This document shows, in pieces, positions 1 to 5,430 of a stretch of DNA of 5,430 bases (its first letter is position 1; the number at the start of each line of letters is the position of its first letter). The notes beneath the pieces are model-generated. The model saw only the letters and a program-made list of their open reading frames with translations. It was not told the DNA's origin and searched no databases. Made by a program: the position numbers and the translations under genes. This stretch comes from Planctomycetia bacterium (GTDB lineage: Bacteria; Planctomycetota; Planctomycetia; Pirellulales; UBA1268): the NCBI GenBank assembly GCA_009919445.1, contig RGBY01000177.1, forward strand, positions 1-5,430, read 5' to 3'.

Positions 1-33
1 CAGTGTGGACGACTCTTGCGTGTCAGTGGCCAT
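1..33 (-). CDS. sufB: Probable SufB, Fe-S cluster assembly scaffold (first 11 codons only)
   Basis: An ATG at 33-31 opens a frame (MATDTQESSTL) that runs off the left edge. A strong Shine-Dalgarno, AGGAGA, lies 7 nt upstream, so this is a real translation start. The gene follows sufC in the same direction. In SUF operons the partner next to SufC is usually SufB, the scaffold on which [4Fe-4S] clusters form within the SufBC2D complex in the cytoplasm. Eleven residues cannot prove the family: SufB is inferred from position and from a short polar N-terminus of the kind SufB proteins often have. SufD is the main alternative. Confidence 0.6.
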   Translation of the reverse strand, partial: MATDTQESSTL

Positions 34-40
34 GGCGTGA

Positions 41-46
41 TCTCCT
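41..46 (-). promoter_or_regulatory. Ribosome binding site of the gene starting at 33
   Basis: AGGAGA on the minus strand, 7 nt from the ATG, is a near-ideal Shine-Dalgarno. It decides the start of the gene cut by the left edge. It contrasts with sufC, which has no recognisable site. Confidence 0.7.
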
Positions 47-123
47 GCTGGCTGATGAAACAAGGGTGGGGAACAGGGGGAGGGAACGAGACGTGACGAT
101 TCAAATGAGGGAGCGGTGGTGCC

Positions 124-162
124 GTCGGGACAGGCGGGGTTTCCTCACTGGTGCCGCCCGAC
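124..162 (-). other. Hairpin immediately after the sufC stop codon
   Basis: The base right after the sufC stop begins an inverted repeat. GTCGGG (124-129) pairs perfectly with CCCGAC (157-162). Alternatively GTCG/CGAC continues into GGCGG (133-137) paired with CCGCC (154-158), leaving a loop of about 16 nt. No T-run follows on the transcribed side, so it does not look like an intrinsic terminator. In this position it could protect the 3' end of the sufC message or set the sufC:sufB expression ratio. That role is inference. Confidence 0.4.
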
Positions 163-1005
163 TTAGTTGGTGGCGGGCTCCAGGCGACGGTCGGCTTCCA
201 TTTCTTCCTCGGCGGCAGCTGCTTCTGGGTAGGCCTTGCGGATCCGCTCGTAGCCCTGCTTATGCAGTTCAGCGGCAAGTTCTGGGCCACCCGATTCGAC
301 AATCCGGCCGCCAAGCATGACGTGTGTCTGGAGCGGGATGTTGTGCTCGAGCAACTGCTCGTGATGGGTGATGATGAGAATGCCCATCTCAGCCCCACCA
401 ATCCGGGCAATACTTTCGCTGGCAAGCCGCACCGCATCGGCATCGAGGCCACTGTCGGTTTCGTCGAGAATGGCAAAGCGGGGCCGGAGCATTGCGAGTT
501 GAAGAATTTCAGCCCGCTTCATTTCACCGCCAGAAAAACCATCATTGACGTACCGTCGGGCGAAGTCACTGTCCATCGACAGTTCCTTCATCTTGTCCTT
601 CAGTTCACCTCGGAATTCCCGCATCGGCATCAGTTCCTGCCCCTCCTTGCGGTCGGGGTTGCGGACATTCGTTACCGAGTGGCGAAGGAAGTCGGCAAGG
701 CGGACGCCAGGAATTGCCATTGGCCGCTGGAATGCCAGAAAGATGCCGACCCGGGCGCGACCATCAGGCTCCATCTCCAGGACGTTATGCGTTTTGCCGT
801 CGGCATCGATCAGTTCAATCGAGCCACCCGTGACTTCATAAGAGGGATGCCCCATGATGGCGTAACCAAGCGTGCTCTTGCCTGATCCGTTCGGCCCCAT
901 CAGGGCGTGCACCTCGCCGCGGCCAATCGTCAGATTGACACCCTTGAGGATTTCCCGTCCTTCGACGGCAACATGCAGATCTTTGATTTCCAGGCGTTCG
1001 CTCAT
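163..1005 (-). CDS. sufC: SufC, Fe-S cluster assembly ABC-type ATPase
   Basis: SufC is the cytoplasmic ATPase of the SufBC2D scaffold. ATP-driven dimerisation of SufC reshapes SufB-SufD so that a nascent [4Fe-4S] cluster can form. The 280-residue product shows every ABC ATPase motif in order: Walker A GPNGSGKST (37-45), Q-loop Q93, signature SGGE (158-161, in FSGGEMKR), Walker B ending in LDE with catalytic E182, D-loop SGLD (185-188) and switch His214 (ITHH). FSGGEMKR and DETDSGLD are the SufC forms of these motifs, which separates it from transporter ATPases. No membrane segment or permease partner is present. The family is normally about 250 residues and ends near the GY of the C-terminal helix (251-252 here). 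This protein continues with an Ala/Glu-rich tail (about 260-280). The ATG at 1005 places the usual N-terminal strand correctly, but no Shine-Dalgarno is visible before it. It follows nuoB by 78 nt and precedes the probable sufB by 129 nt. Confidence 0.96.
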   Translation of the reverse strand: MSERLEIKDLHVAVEGREILKGVNLTIGRGEVHALMGPNGSGKSTLGYAIMGHPSYEVTGGSIELIDADGKTHNVLEMEPDGRARVGIFLAFQRPMAIPGVRLADFLRHSVTNVRNPDRKEGQELMPMREFRGELKDKMKELSMDSDFARRYVNDGFSGGEMKRAEILQLAMLRPRFAILDETDSGLDADAVRLASESIARIGGAEMGILIITHHEQLLEHNIPLQTHVMLGGRIVESGGPELAAELHKQGYERIRKAYPEAAAAEEEMEADRRLEPATN

Positions 1006-1083
1006 TGGTTCAGCTGGTAGTGGTATGAGGTGGAGGGGATAGAGAACAGGGACGCGTTGACTTGTTGGTAACCATGAACGGGG

Positions 1084-1689
1084 TTAGGACTGAAGCTTCT
1101 GGTGGTCATAAACCAGATCGCCATCAGCGACCGCAGAGGCAACGTAACCAGAGTGGTGCGGAATCGGCAGTTCGTCAGCAACCTTGCCCTCACCATTGGC
1201 CTGTTTGGCGATTCGTTGCCCCATGATCTTGTCCTGAATTCGCATCAGGCCTTCGAGGAGGCTCTCCGGGCGGGGCGGGCAGCCGGGAACATAGACATCG
1301 ACCGGCACCACCAGGTCGACACCTTTGACGACGTGATAGCCCCACTTGAAGTACGGGCCGCCACCGGTCGTGCAGGCACCCATGGCGATGACGTACTTGG
1401 GGTCAGGCATCATGTTGTAGAGGCGGCGAACCCGACTCGCCATCTTGTATGTCACCGTGCCGGCCACCACCATCAGGTCAGCCTGACGCGGTGTGGCCCG
1501 GAAGGCTCCTGCACCAAAGCGGTCCATGTCGTAGCGGCTAGCACCGGCCGCCATCATTTCGATGGCACAGCAGGCGAGGCCGAAGGTCATCGGCCAGATG
1601 CTCGACTGCCGAGCCCAATTGATGGCCTGCTCGACCGTGGTCAAAACCAGATTCTCTTCGAAACGTCCTTCGATCCAGGGCTGTGTCAT
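1084..1689 (-). CDS. nuoB: NADH-quinone oxidoreductase subunit B (NuoB, complex I N2-cluster subunit)
   Basis: NuoB is the peripheral-arm subunit of respiratory complex I that binds the terminal [4Fe-4S] cluster N2 and passes electrons to quinone at the membrane interface. All four cluster ligands are visible in the 201-residue product: the tandem Cys40-Cys41 in FGLACCAIE, Cys106 in MGACTTGGG, and Cys137 in VPGCPPRPE. The TPRQADLMVVAGT segment (66-78) and the GYHVVKGVD segment (117-125) are also family hallmarks. The protein is complete, with a polar C-terminal tail beyond about residue 156. The ATG at 1689 follows a GGAG 9 nt upstream. No other nuo gene is in the window. The gene lies 44 nt after sufR and 78 nt before sufC, so it appears to be co-transcribed with SUF genes. 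Whether it is the only NuoB in the genome or a second copy cannot be told here. Homologous small subunits of [NiFe] hydrogenases are less likely given the exact NuoB motifs. Confidence 0.95.
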   Translation of the reverse strand: MTQPWIEGRFEENLVLTTVEQAINWARQSSIWPMTFGLACCAIEMMAAGASRYDMDRFGAGAFRATPRQADLMVVAGTVTYKMASRVRRLYNMMPDPKYVIAMGACTTGGGPYFKWGYHVVKGVDLVVPVDVYVPGCPPRPESLLEGLMRIQDKIMGQRIAKQANGEGKVADELPIPHHSGYVASAVADGDLVYDHQKLQS

Positions 1690-1698
1690 CGTCTAAGG

Positions 1699-1702
1699 CT
1701 CC
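1699..1702 (-). promoter_or_regulatory. Ribosome binding site of nuoB
   Basis: GGAG on the minus strand, 9 nt before the nuoB ATG, supports that start. Confidence 0.5.
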
Positions 1703-1733
1703 AGGCGTGAAGCGTTGTATGGGAGTGGTGGCA

Positions 1734-2459
1734 TCAGTCCACGGCAGACGGTTGCCGCTGTTGTTGTACCATAGTCGTCGCGGAGTTCCCGGTGGAGCCG
1801 GGGGCTGGATTGACGCTGAATCGGCAGCAGTCCCCACCATCGAGTCGGCAGTCGGCCAGTTTCACCGGTTCGCCCACAAGTCGCTGGAGCATCGTCTGTT
1901 CAGCAGCACAGATGCCGCGATCCTGTTCGGCGAGGTCGGGGTATGGGCATGAATGGGTGGTCAGCACCGGCAGCGGTTCACCTCGTTCTGGTGATCCAGC
2001 CTCTACCGTGCAGGAAATCCCGCGAGCCCTGAGCATGTCGGCGACACTTTCGAGTCGCTCTCGGGCGGTGTCTCCTTGCACGTCTTCCGCATAATGATTC
2101 GCGAGCGAACGGCCAATCCGACCGAGTAGCCCTCGCCGGACTGCCGGCAGTTGAATTTCACGGATTTCCTGCCAGAGAACAGTCGCCAGATCACGGAAAT
2201 TGTCGCCGGCGGTGTCGCGTCCTGCCGTAGTAAGCCGGTAGACGATCTGTGGGCGTCCCCTCCCCGGGGTTCGCCGAGGCTCAGCTACCTGCTCGACCAA
2301 ACCAGCCTTGATTGCCCGCTGGATACGCTGTCGCACGGCAGTGCCCGTGATGCCCAGAAGACGCATCAGATCGGCCACGCTCAGGCTCTCGCTTGTCCGC
2401 AGGAGGTCGATCAGCGGGCGATCAAGGGGCAGTTCAGTGGGACGATTCGTTGCGGCCAT
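1734..2459 (-). CDS. sufR: SufR-type Fe-S-sensing transcriptional regulator (ArsR-like, COG2345 family)
   Basis: This 241-residue cytoplasmic DNA-binding protein has a winged helix-turn-helix at the N-terminus (helices about 26-50, with LSVADLMRLLGITGTAVRQR; wing at about 62-77, with the basic GRGRP and YRLT). A helical dimerisation region follows (about 85-150), then a cysteine cluster: Cys171 (in HSCPY), Cys184, Cys204 and Cys211-Cys212. That arrangement is the hallmark of SufR-like regulators, which bind an Fe-S cluster and repress suf genes while clusters are plentiful. The family is established in cyanobacteria and mycobacteria. The gene is first in the same-direction series sufR-nuoB-sufC-sufB, as in actinobacterial suf operons, and a palindrome sits in its promoter, so autorepression is likely. 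There is no Shine-Dalgarno before the ATG, and the -10 box lies only 6 nt away, which suggests a leaderless message. The last 20 or so residues (Ser/Thr/Gln-rich) look unstructured. A general COG2345 regulator is possible, but the neighbours favour SufR. Confidence 0.88.
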   Translation of the reverse strand: MAATNRPTELPLDRPLIDLLRTSESLSVADLMRLLGITGTAVRQRIQRAIKAGLVEQVAEPRRTPGRGRPQIVYRLTTAGRDTAGDNFRDLATVLWQEIREIQLPAVRRGLLGRIGRSLANHYAEDVQGDTARERLESVADMLRARGISCTVEAGSPERGEPLPVLTTHSCPYPDLAEQDRGICAAEQTMLQRLVGEPVKLADCRLDGGDCCRFSVNPAPGSTGNSATTMVQQQRQPSAVD

Positions 2460-2465
2460 ACCTGT

Positions 2466-2493
2466 ATCGTAGCGAGGTCGCTATTTTTGGCAA
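2466..2493 (-). promoter_or_regulatory. Predicted sigma70-like promoter of sufR
   Basis: On the minus strand a -35 box TTGCCA (2493-2488, 5 of 6 to consensus) and a -10 box TACGAT (2471-2466, 4 of 6) are separated by 16 nt. Only 6 nt separate the -10 box from the sufR ATG, so the start of transcription would fall at or next to the start codon. The match is by eye and unproven. Confidence 0.5.
2470..2483. promoter_or_regulatory. Candidate SufR operator (14-bp palindrome)
   Basis: TAGCGA-GG-TCGCTA has perfect 6-bp arms around a 2-bp centre. It fills most of the spacer between the predicted -35 and -10 boxes and covers the first two bases of the -10. A dimeric repressor bound here would block RNA polymerase. 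The sequence differs from the cyanobacterial CAAC-N6-GTTG type, so assignment to SufR rests on position. Confidence 0.5.
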
Positions 2494-2498
2494 CGCTC

Positions 2499-2516
2499 AC
2501 TGCGAAAAATCACAGT
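2499..2516. promoter_or_regulatory. Imperfect dyad upstream of the sufR promoter
   Basis: ACTGCGA-AAAA-TCACAGT has 7-bp arms with one mismatch (a G.U pair if transcribed leftward). It shares the GCGA half-site with the palindrome at 2470-2483, and the two centres are 31 bp apart. It could be a second operator or a weak hairpin at the 3' end of dus. It is not followed by a T-run, so it is a poor terminator. Confidence 0.3.
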
Positions 2517-2521
2517 TGTCC

Positions 2522-3592
2522 CTATTTGACGCCTGCCTGCGGGAAAAAACGGTGCACAACCTCGAGAAATTCCCCAGCCGTCGTGACCCGGGAGACATGC
2601 CCGCGAAACTCCCGGGCACCGGGAATGCCCTGGGCATACGAGCAGGCGAATTTCCGCATCAGCAAGGTTCCACGTTCACCGCCAAACCGCTGACAGACAA
2701 GGTCGTAGTGATGCAGCACAAGTTCCTTCTGCTCGGCGGGGGTTGGATCGGCCGGCTTCGGCTGCCCCCGCAATAAGGCAGCTGTCTGGGCAAAGATCCA
2801 GGGCTTGCCCAGACACTCCCGGGCAATCATCACGCCATCGACACCAGTGGTCCTGAGCCTCTCGACGGCCGCTTCTGCCGTTGTGATGTCACCATTCCCA
2901 ACGACCGGGAGGCGGGAAACGCTTTTCTTGACGGCCGAGATCGCCTCCCAGTTGGCCTCGCCCTTGAAGTACTGGGCCGCCACCCGTCCATGGACTGTCA
3001 GGCAGGCAGCCCCGGCTTCCTCCACTCGTTGAGCGACCTCAATTGCGGTCTGGCAGGCTTCGGAGCAGCCAAGACGAATCTTGGCGGTGACCGGCGTGTC
3101 GCCGCAGGCGTCAACGACCCGTCGCACAATTTCACCGACACGGGCCGGATCTCTGAGCAGCCATGATCCGCTGTGGGCCTTTTCTGTCACCTGCCTGACT
3201 GGGCAGCCGAAGTTGATATCAACGACGCTCACCCGAAAGTCGTGGGCCAGTCTCCGGCCAACTTCGGCAAGATTAGCAGGGTCGTTGTCCCACATTTGCA
3301 CCGCCAGTGGGCGAGGCTCTTCACGAACGCCCCAGAGTCGGTCAGGGTGCTCGCCTCGATTCGTTTCCAGCCAACTGGCGCTCCGGGCAGCAATCATTTC
3401 TGTTGCCAGCAGGCCGGCACCGCCAAACTCGCGAACCACCTGCCGGAATGCATAGTTGGTGTAGCCGGCCATCGGGGCCTGAAGGACCGGGGGATCGACG
3501 AGAACGCCACCGATGGCAAGCGGTTGCACGGTTGCTACTGGTGCGGACAGCGGGGCTGGGTTCGCAGCAGCAGGTGTCGCAGGGGCAGTCAT
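2522..3592 (-). CDS. dus: tRNA-dihydrouridine synthase (Dus, FMN-dependent)
   Basis: Dus enzymes use FMN and NADPH to reduce specific uridines to dihydrouridine in the D-loop region of tRNA, in the cytoplasm. The 356-residue product has the family motifs in order along the TIM barrel: APMAGYTN (39-46, FMN binding), Gln99 in LAVQMW, NFGCP with catalytic Cys130, KIRLG (171-175), VHGR (200-203), GNGDI (232-236) and GVMIAR. A helical C-terminal domain follows. All key residues are present. Residues 1-24 are an Ala/Pro-rich extension before the barrel. The ATG at 3592 has only a distant AGGA, and a GTG at codon 22 would begin directly at the conserved core, so the true start is uncertain. It starts 45 nt after the preceding gene and stops 62 nt before sufR, with no clear terminator in between. 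Which subfamily (DusA, B or C) and which tRNA position it modifies cannot be decided by eye; the overall look is DusB/NifR3-like. Confidence 0.95.
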   Translation of the reverse strand: MTAPATPAAANPAPLSAPVATVQPLAIGGVLVDPPVLQAPMAGYTNYAFRQVVREFGGAGLLATEMIAARSASWLETNRGEHPDRLWGVREEPRPLAVQMWDNDPANLAEVGRRLAHDFRVSVVDINFGCPVRQVTEKAHSGSWLLRDPARVGEIVRRVVDACGDTPVTAKIRLGCSEACQTAIEVAQRVEEAGAACLTVHGRVAAQYFKGEANWEAISAVKKSVSRLPVVGNGDITTAEAAVERLRTTGVDGVMIARECLGKPWIFAQTAALLRGQPKPADPTPAEQKELVLHHYDLVCQRFGGERGTLLMRKFACSYAQGIPGAREFRGHVSRVTTAGEFLEVVHRFFPQAGVK

Positions 3593-3637
3593 GGGCTGAC
3601 TCGGTTCCTTCGGCTGGGCCCGGATACGACTGAACGA

Positions 3638-5110
3638 TTACTGCCGAGGAAGCGTTATCTGGGGATCGACCGGCTGCAGGCCGCCCGCAGGCAGGACGCC
3701 CTGTGCTGGTTGAGGAGTCCACTGGATGGGGGTCCCGATGAGCATGGAGACATAGCGGTCATCGGGCACCGATATATCAGCCACTGCCATCGCATACTCA
3801 GCAATATCAAGATTGTATGCAGCCAGCGAATCGATAAAGCCGTGCTGTTGCTGCTGCAACATCTGGTGGGCAGCAATCACCGCTTCAATCGGTCGCTTAC
3901 CTTGGGCATGATCGGCTTCGGCCCGCAGCATGGCTGCCTGGGCAGCCAGCAACGCAGTTGCCCGGGCCTCAACAGCAGCGTGCTTACTTGGTAGCGAGCG
4001 GTCAATGGCACGGATTCGGCCGGTTGCTGGTCGGGTGGCAAAGATCGCGGCAAAGTGTGTCTGGTAAGCACCCGCCAGGGGCCGGTCGACAGGCCAGGGG
4101 GGAGGCTCGCCGATGGGAAGTCGCACGAGATCGGCCAGCTGCTGCTGGGCGGCGATTAGTTCTGCATGGGCCGCAGCAAGATCAGCCTCGGCCGCCGCGA
4201 TGGCAACATCGAGGACAGCCTGATCGTGTGGGTCTCCTCCGGGAGCAACCAGTTGGAGCTGCTCGACGGCCTCGGTGGCAAAGCGGATGGCGGCATACCC
4301 GGCAGAGACTTGCCAATACGCTTGGGTAATCCAGAGCCGACGGCTCCGATCGCCTGATCGCTGAAGTGCCTCCAGCAGGGGAAGCGGACGAGCGTAGAGC
4401 AGGGAGCGGTCCATGCTGCTACCAGAAGGAGACGGCTGATTCTCCAGGGGTTCCAGGATTTGCTCGAGCAGTTGGGTGGCCGCTGATTTCTCAGGCTGGT
4501 CGGGAGGGGGTGAAACTGCCGTTTGGGAAGTGGGCAGGGAAGCCGCTGTGGGCGGTGCAACGGCAGCCGGTGGGAAAGCCGGCGTCTCGGCTGGTGCAAT
4601 GACCACCGAAACAGTTCCGTCGGCAGCCGGTTGGTTGGTGTTTCCCAGCCCAGACGCAGGGGCAGTTGCCGGAGGCGAGGGAACGTTCGCAGGTACTGCG
4701 GGTGGTGCCGCCGGGCTAGCGGGACTGCTCGGAGCTGCCGGCTGGGCCGGAGGGAAAGGCGGTGCGGCTGGCGGCTCGACAGCCGGCTGACTGCTGGCGG
4801 GTATAGATGGCTGTTGTTCAGTGTTAGGAGGTTGAGTCTCGGGAAGCTGAGTGTCAGGAGGTTGATCGGCAGGCGGCTCTGACGGTGCGTCAGCCGCAGC
4901 AGGTTCAGCTGGAGTCGCTGCGGGAGGGGCTACAGGGCTCGAACCGGGCGGCGCGTCGGGTGACTGAGCTGCCACGCCACGAGGCAGGCAGACAACGAGA
5001 AGCCAGAAGAGCCAGACGCACTGTCGGCATCTTTCGGGACTGTCGCGTGCGCATGGGGAGGGAAACTCCTGGAAAAGCCGCCGTCTTCGAGACCACAGAC
5101 CTTCACACAT
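3638..5110 (-). CDS. Exported Pro/Ala-rich protein with TolC-like helical region
   Basis: I do not recognise a named gene. The ATG at 5110 gives 490 residues and is preceded by GGGG 5 nt away. A TTG at 5128 in the same frame would add six residues but has no ribosome site. Numbering from the TTG, an Arg-rich start is followed by a hydrophobic stretch (37-48) and a signal-peptidase-like VAA/QS site near 54-55, so the protein is probably exported. Residues 55-215 are low-complexity Pro/Ala/Ser/Thr, including a tandem pentapeptide (90-104: PPDTQ, LPETQ, PPNTE). Residues 216-450 are helical and Ala/Gln/Leu-rich: PLPLLEAL, then AYWQVSAGYAA, a coiled coil ending QQQLADLVRLP (328-338), and later QQQQHGFIDSLAAYNLDIAEYAMA. 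These resemble the paired periplasmic helices of TolC-family efflux proteins (AxxQLxxLLGLP and YNLAxAxxE type motifs). A full two-repeat TolC fold with its beta-barrel strands does not seem to fit. The C-terminal 45 residues are Pro/Gly-rich. It lies 45 nt upstream of dus. Confidence 0.8.
   Translation of the reverse strand: MCEGLWSRRRRLFQEFPSPCARDSPERCRQCVWLFWLLVVCLPRGVAAQSPDAPPGSSPVAPPAATPAEPAAADAPSEPPADQPPDTQLPETQPPNTEQQPSIPASSQPAVEPPAAPPFPPAQPAAPSSPASPAAPPAVPANVPSPPATAPASGLGNTNQPAADGTVSVVIAPAETPAFPPAAVAPPTAASLPTSQTAVSPPPDQPEKSAATQLLEQILEPLENQPSPSGSSMDRSLLYARPLPLLEALQRSGDRSRRLWITQAYWQVSAGYAAIRFATEAVEQLQLVAPGGDPHDQAVLDVAIAAAEADLAAAHAELIAAQQQLADLVRLPIGEPPPWPVDRPLAGAYQTHFAAIFATRPATGRIRAIDRSLPSKHAAVEARATALLAAQAAMLRAEADHAQGKRPIEAVIAAHQMLQQQQHGFIDSLAAYNLDIAEYAMAVADISVPDDRYVSMLIGTPIQWTPQPAQGVLPAGGLQPVDPQITLPRQ
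4821..4865. repeat. Short direct repeat within the Pro-rich coding region
   Basis: GTGTTAGGAGGTTGA (4821-4835) and GTGTCAGGAGGTTGA (4851-4865) differ at one base and lie 30 nt apart, in frame. They encode the outer units of the tandem pentapeptide PPDTQ-LPETQ-PPNTE on the minus strand. This is ordinary slippage-type repeat growth in a disordered linker. Confidence 0.5.
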
Positions 5111-5128
5111 GTGCACCCCGTCCGTCAA

Positions 5129-5145
5129 CCGGTGTTGTGGACCGG
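5129..5145. other. Small hairpin upstream of the exported-protein gene
   Basis: CCGGT (5129-5133) and ACCGG (5141-5145) form 5-bp arms around a 7-nt loop, 18 nt before the ATG at 5110. It has no T-run, so it is not a convincing terminator for the gene to its right. It could lie in the 5' leader of the exported-protein message. No clear promoter was seen in the gap between 5111 and 5244. Confidence 0.2.
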
Positions 5146-5244
5146 CGTTTGAGGGGCCACAGGAGGCAAAAATGTGGGCGGCAGGTGGGGACGGGCAGAG
5201 ACGGCGGGAACGAGTCCGGGTCGCACTGGCTGGTAGCGTCCGGG

Positions 5245-5430
5245 TCAGCTGGCCGCGTCGAGGTAGGGGTCTTGGCTCATCTGGATATGCGCCTCGGCCT
5301 TCTGGCGTTCCATGTATTCAAGCGCCCGTCGTTGTCGCCGGTGTCGCGCTTCGACTCGTTGTTGGGCCCGCTGGAAAAAAGCCACCAGCCGCTCTGGGTT
5401 GGCATCAAGCTGGCCCTGCAGTCGCCGTGC
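5245..5430 (-). CDS. Hypothetical protein, C-terminal 61 residues (cut by the right edge)
   Basis: A minus-strand frame is open from the right edge to a TGA at 5247-5245. The visible 61 residues are strongly helical and Arg/Gln-rich (AFFQRAQQRVEARHRRQRRA, then EYMERQKAEAHIQM) and end in DPYLDAAS. There are 10 or more arginines in this short piece, with heptad-like spacing that suggests a charged amphipathic helix or coiled coil at the end of a longer protein. Third-codon positions are mostly G or C, as in the neighbouring genes, which supports real coding. No domain can be named. The stop lies 134 nt upstream of the ATG of the next gene, so whether they share a transcript is unclear. Confidence 0.6.
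   Translation of the reverse strand, partial: ARRLQGQLDANPERLVAFFQRAQQRVEARHRRQRRALEYMERQKAEAHIQMSQDPYLDAAS

Noticed and set aside
151..885. Long plus-strand open frame antisense to sufC
   Set aside because: It lies entirely over a gene with all ABC ATPase motifs. Its translation shows no domain, and such mirror frames are common in GC-rich coding DNA.
1070..1080. TGGT-A-ACCA inverted repeat between nuoB and sufC
   Set aside because: Four-base arms around one base are too short to call an operator or hairpin, and it does not resemble the palindrome before sufR.
1102..1710. Plus-strand open frame antisense to nuoB
   Set aside because: It is a mirror of a strongly conserved gene. Its translation is His/Arg/Gly-rich with no recognisable motif.
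2491..2518. CAAC...GTTG resembling the cyanobacterial SufR site
   Set aside because: The half-sites are separated by 20 nt, not 6, so the match is not meaningful.
3173..3994. Plus-strand open frame crossing the dus start and the end of the exported-protein gene
   Set aside because: It spans the boundary between two supported minus-strand genes and has no ribosome site or domain.
4905..5096. Alternative minus-strand frame with a basic, weakly hydrophobic start (MRTRQSRKMPTVRLALLAS) beside the signal peptide
   Set aside because: It considered a frameshifted signal peptide, but the main frame has a better hydrophobic core and cleavage site and continues without interruption.
5214..5246. Nine-base direct repeat GTCCGGGTC, copies 24 nt apart, at the end of the right-edge gene
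   Set aside because: It is short, GC-rich and partly coding, with no third copy. Chance is a sufficient explanation.

Overview
The window is GC-rich and tightly packed. All genes read on the minus strand, so transcription runs from the right edge to the left edge. In order of transcription they are: the 3' end of an unknown gene (5430-5245), a secreted Pro/Ala-rich protein with TolC-like helices (about 5110-3638), a tRNA-dihydrouridine synthase (3592-2522), a SufR-type iron-sulfur regulator (2459-1734), the complex I subunit NuoB (1689-1084), the SufC ATPase (1005-163), and the first 11 codons of a gene that is most likely sufB (33-1). There are no RNA genes, insertion sequences or CRISPR arrays. 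No gap between genes exceeds about 135 bases.

The left half is an iron-sulfur cluster module. SufR, SufC and the probable SufB form the regulator, ATPase and scaffold of the SUF assembly pathway. NuoB, which holds the terminal [4Fe-4S] cluster N2 of respiratory complex I, sits between the regulator and the assembly genes. It is a client of cluster assembly placed among the assembly genes, and this is the most unusual gene-order feature here. A sigma70-like promoter is readable just upstream of sufR. Its -35/-10 spacer contains a 14-bp palindrome (TAGCGA-GG-TCGCTA), and an imperfect related dyad lies about 31 bp (three helical turns) further upstream. This suggests that SufR represses its own operon, sufR-nuoB-sufC-sufB, and so ties NuoB supply to iron-sulfur status. 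The -10 box is so close to the ATG that the sufR message may be leaderless.

The right half is less defined. The dus gene is a complete, catalytically intact tRNA modification enzyme with a short Ala/Pro-rich N-terminal extension. The gene before it encodes an exported protein with about 160 residues of disordered Pro/Ala-rich sequence, followed by Ala/Gln-rich helices that resemble the periplasmic coiled coils of TolC outer-membrane efflux proteins.

The organism is a diderm, respiring, high-GC bacterium. The NuoB subtype, the Pro/Ala-rich exported protein and the dispersed gene order would fit Planctomycetota, but this is an impression from the sequence and not a demonstrated assignment.
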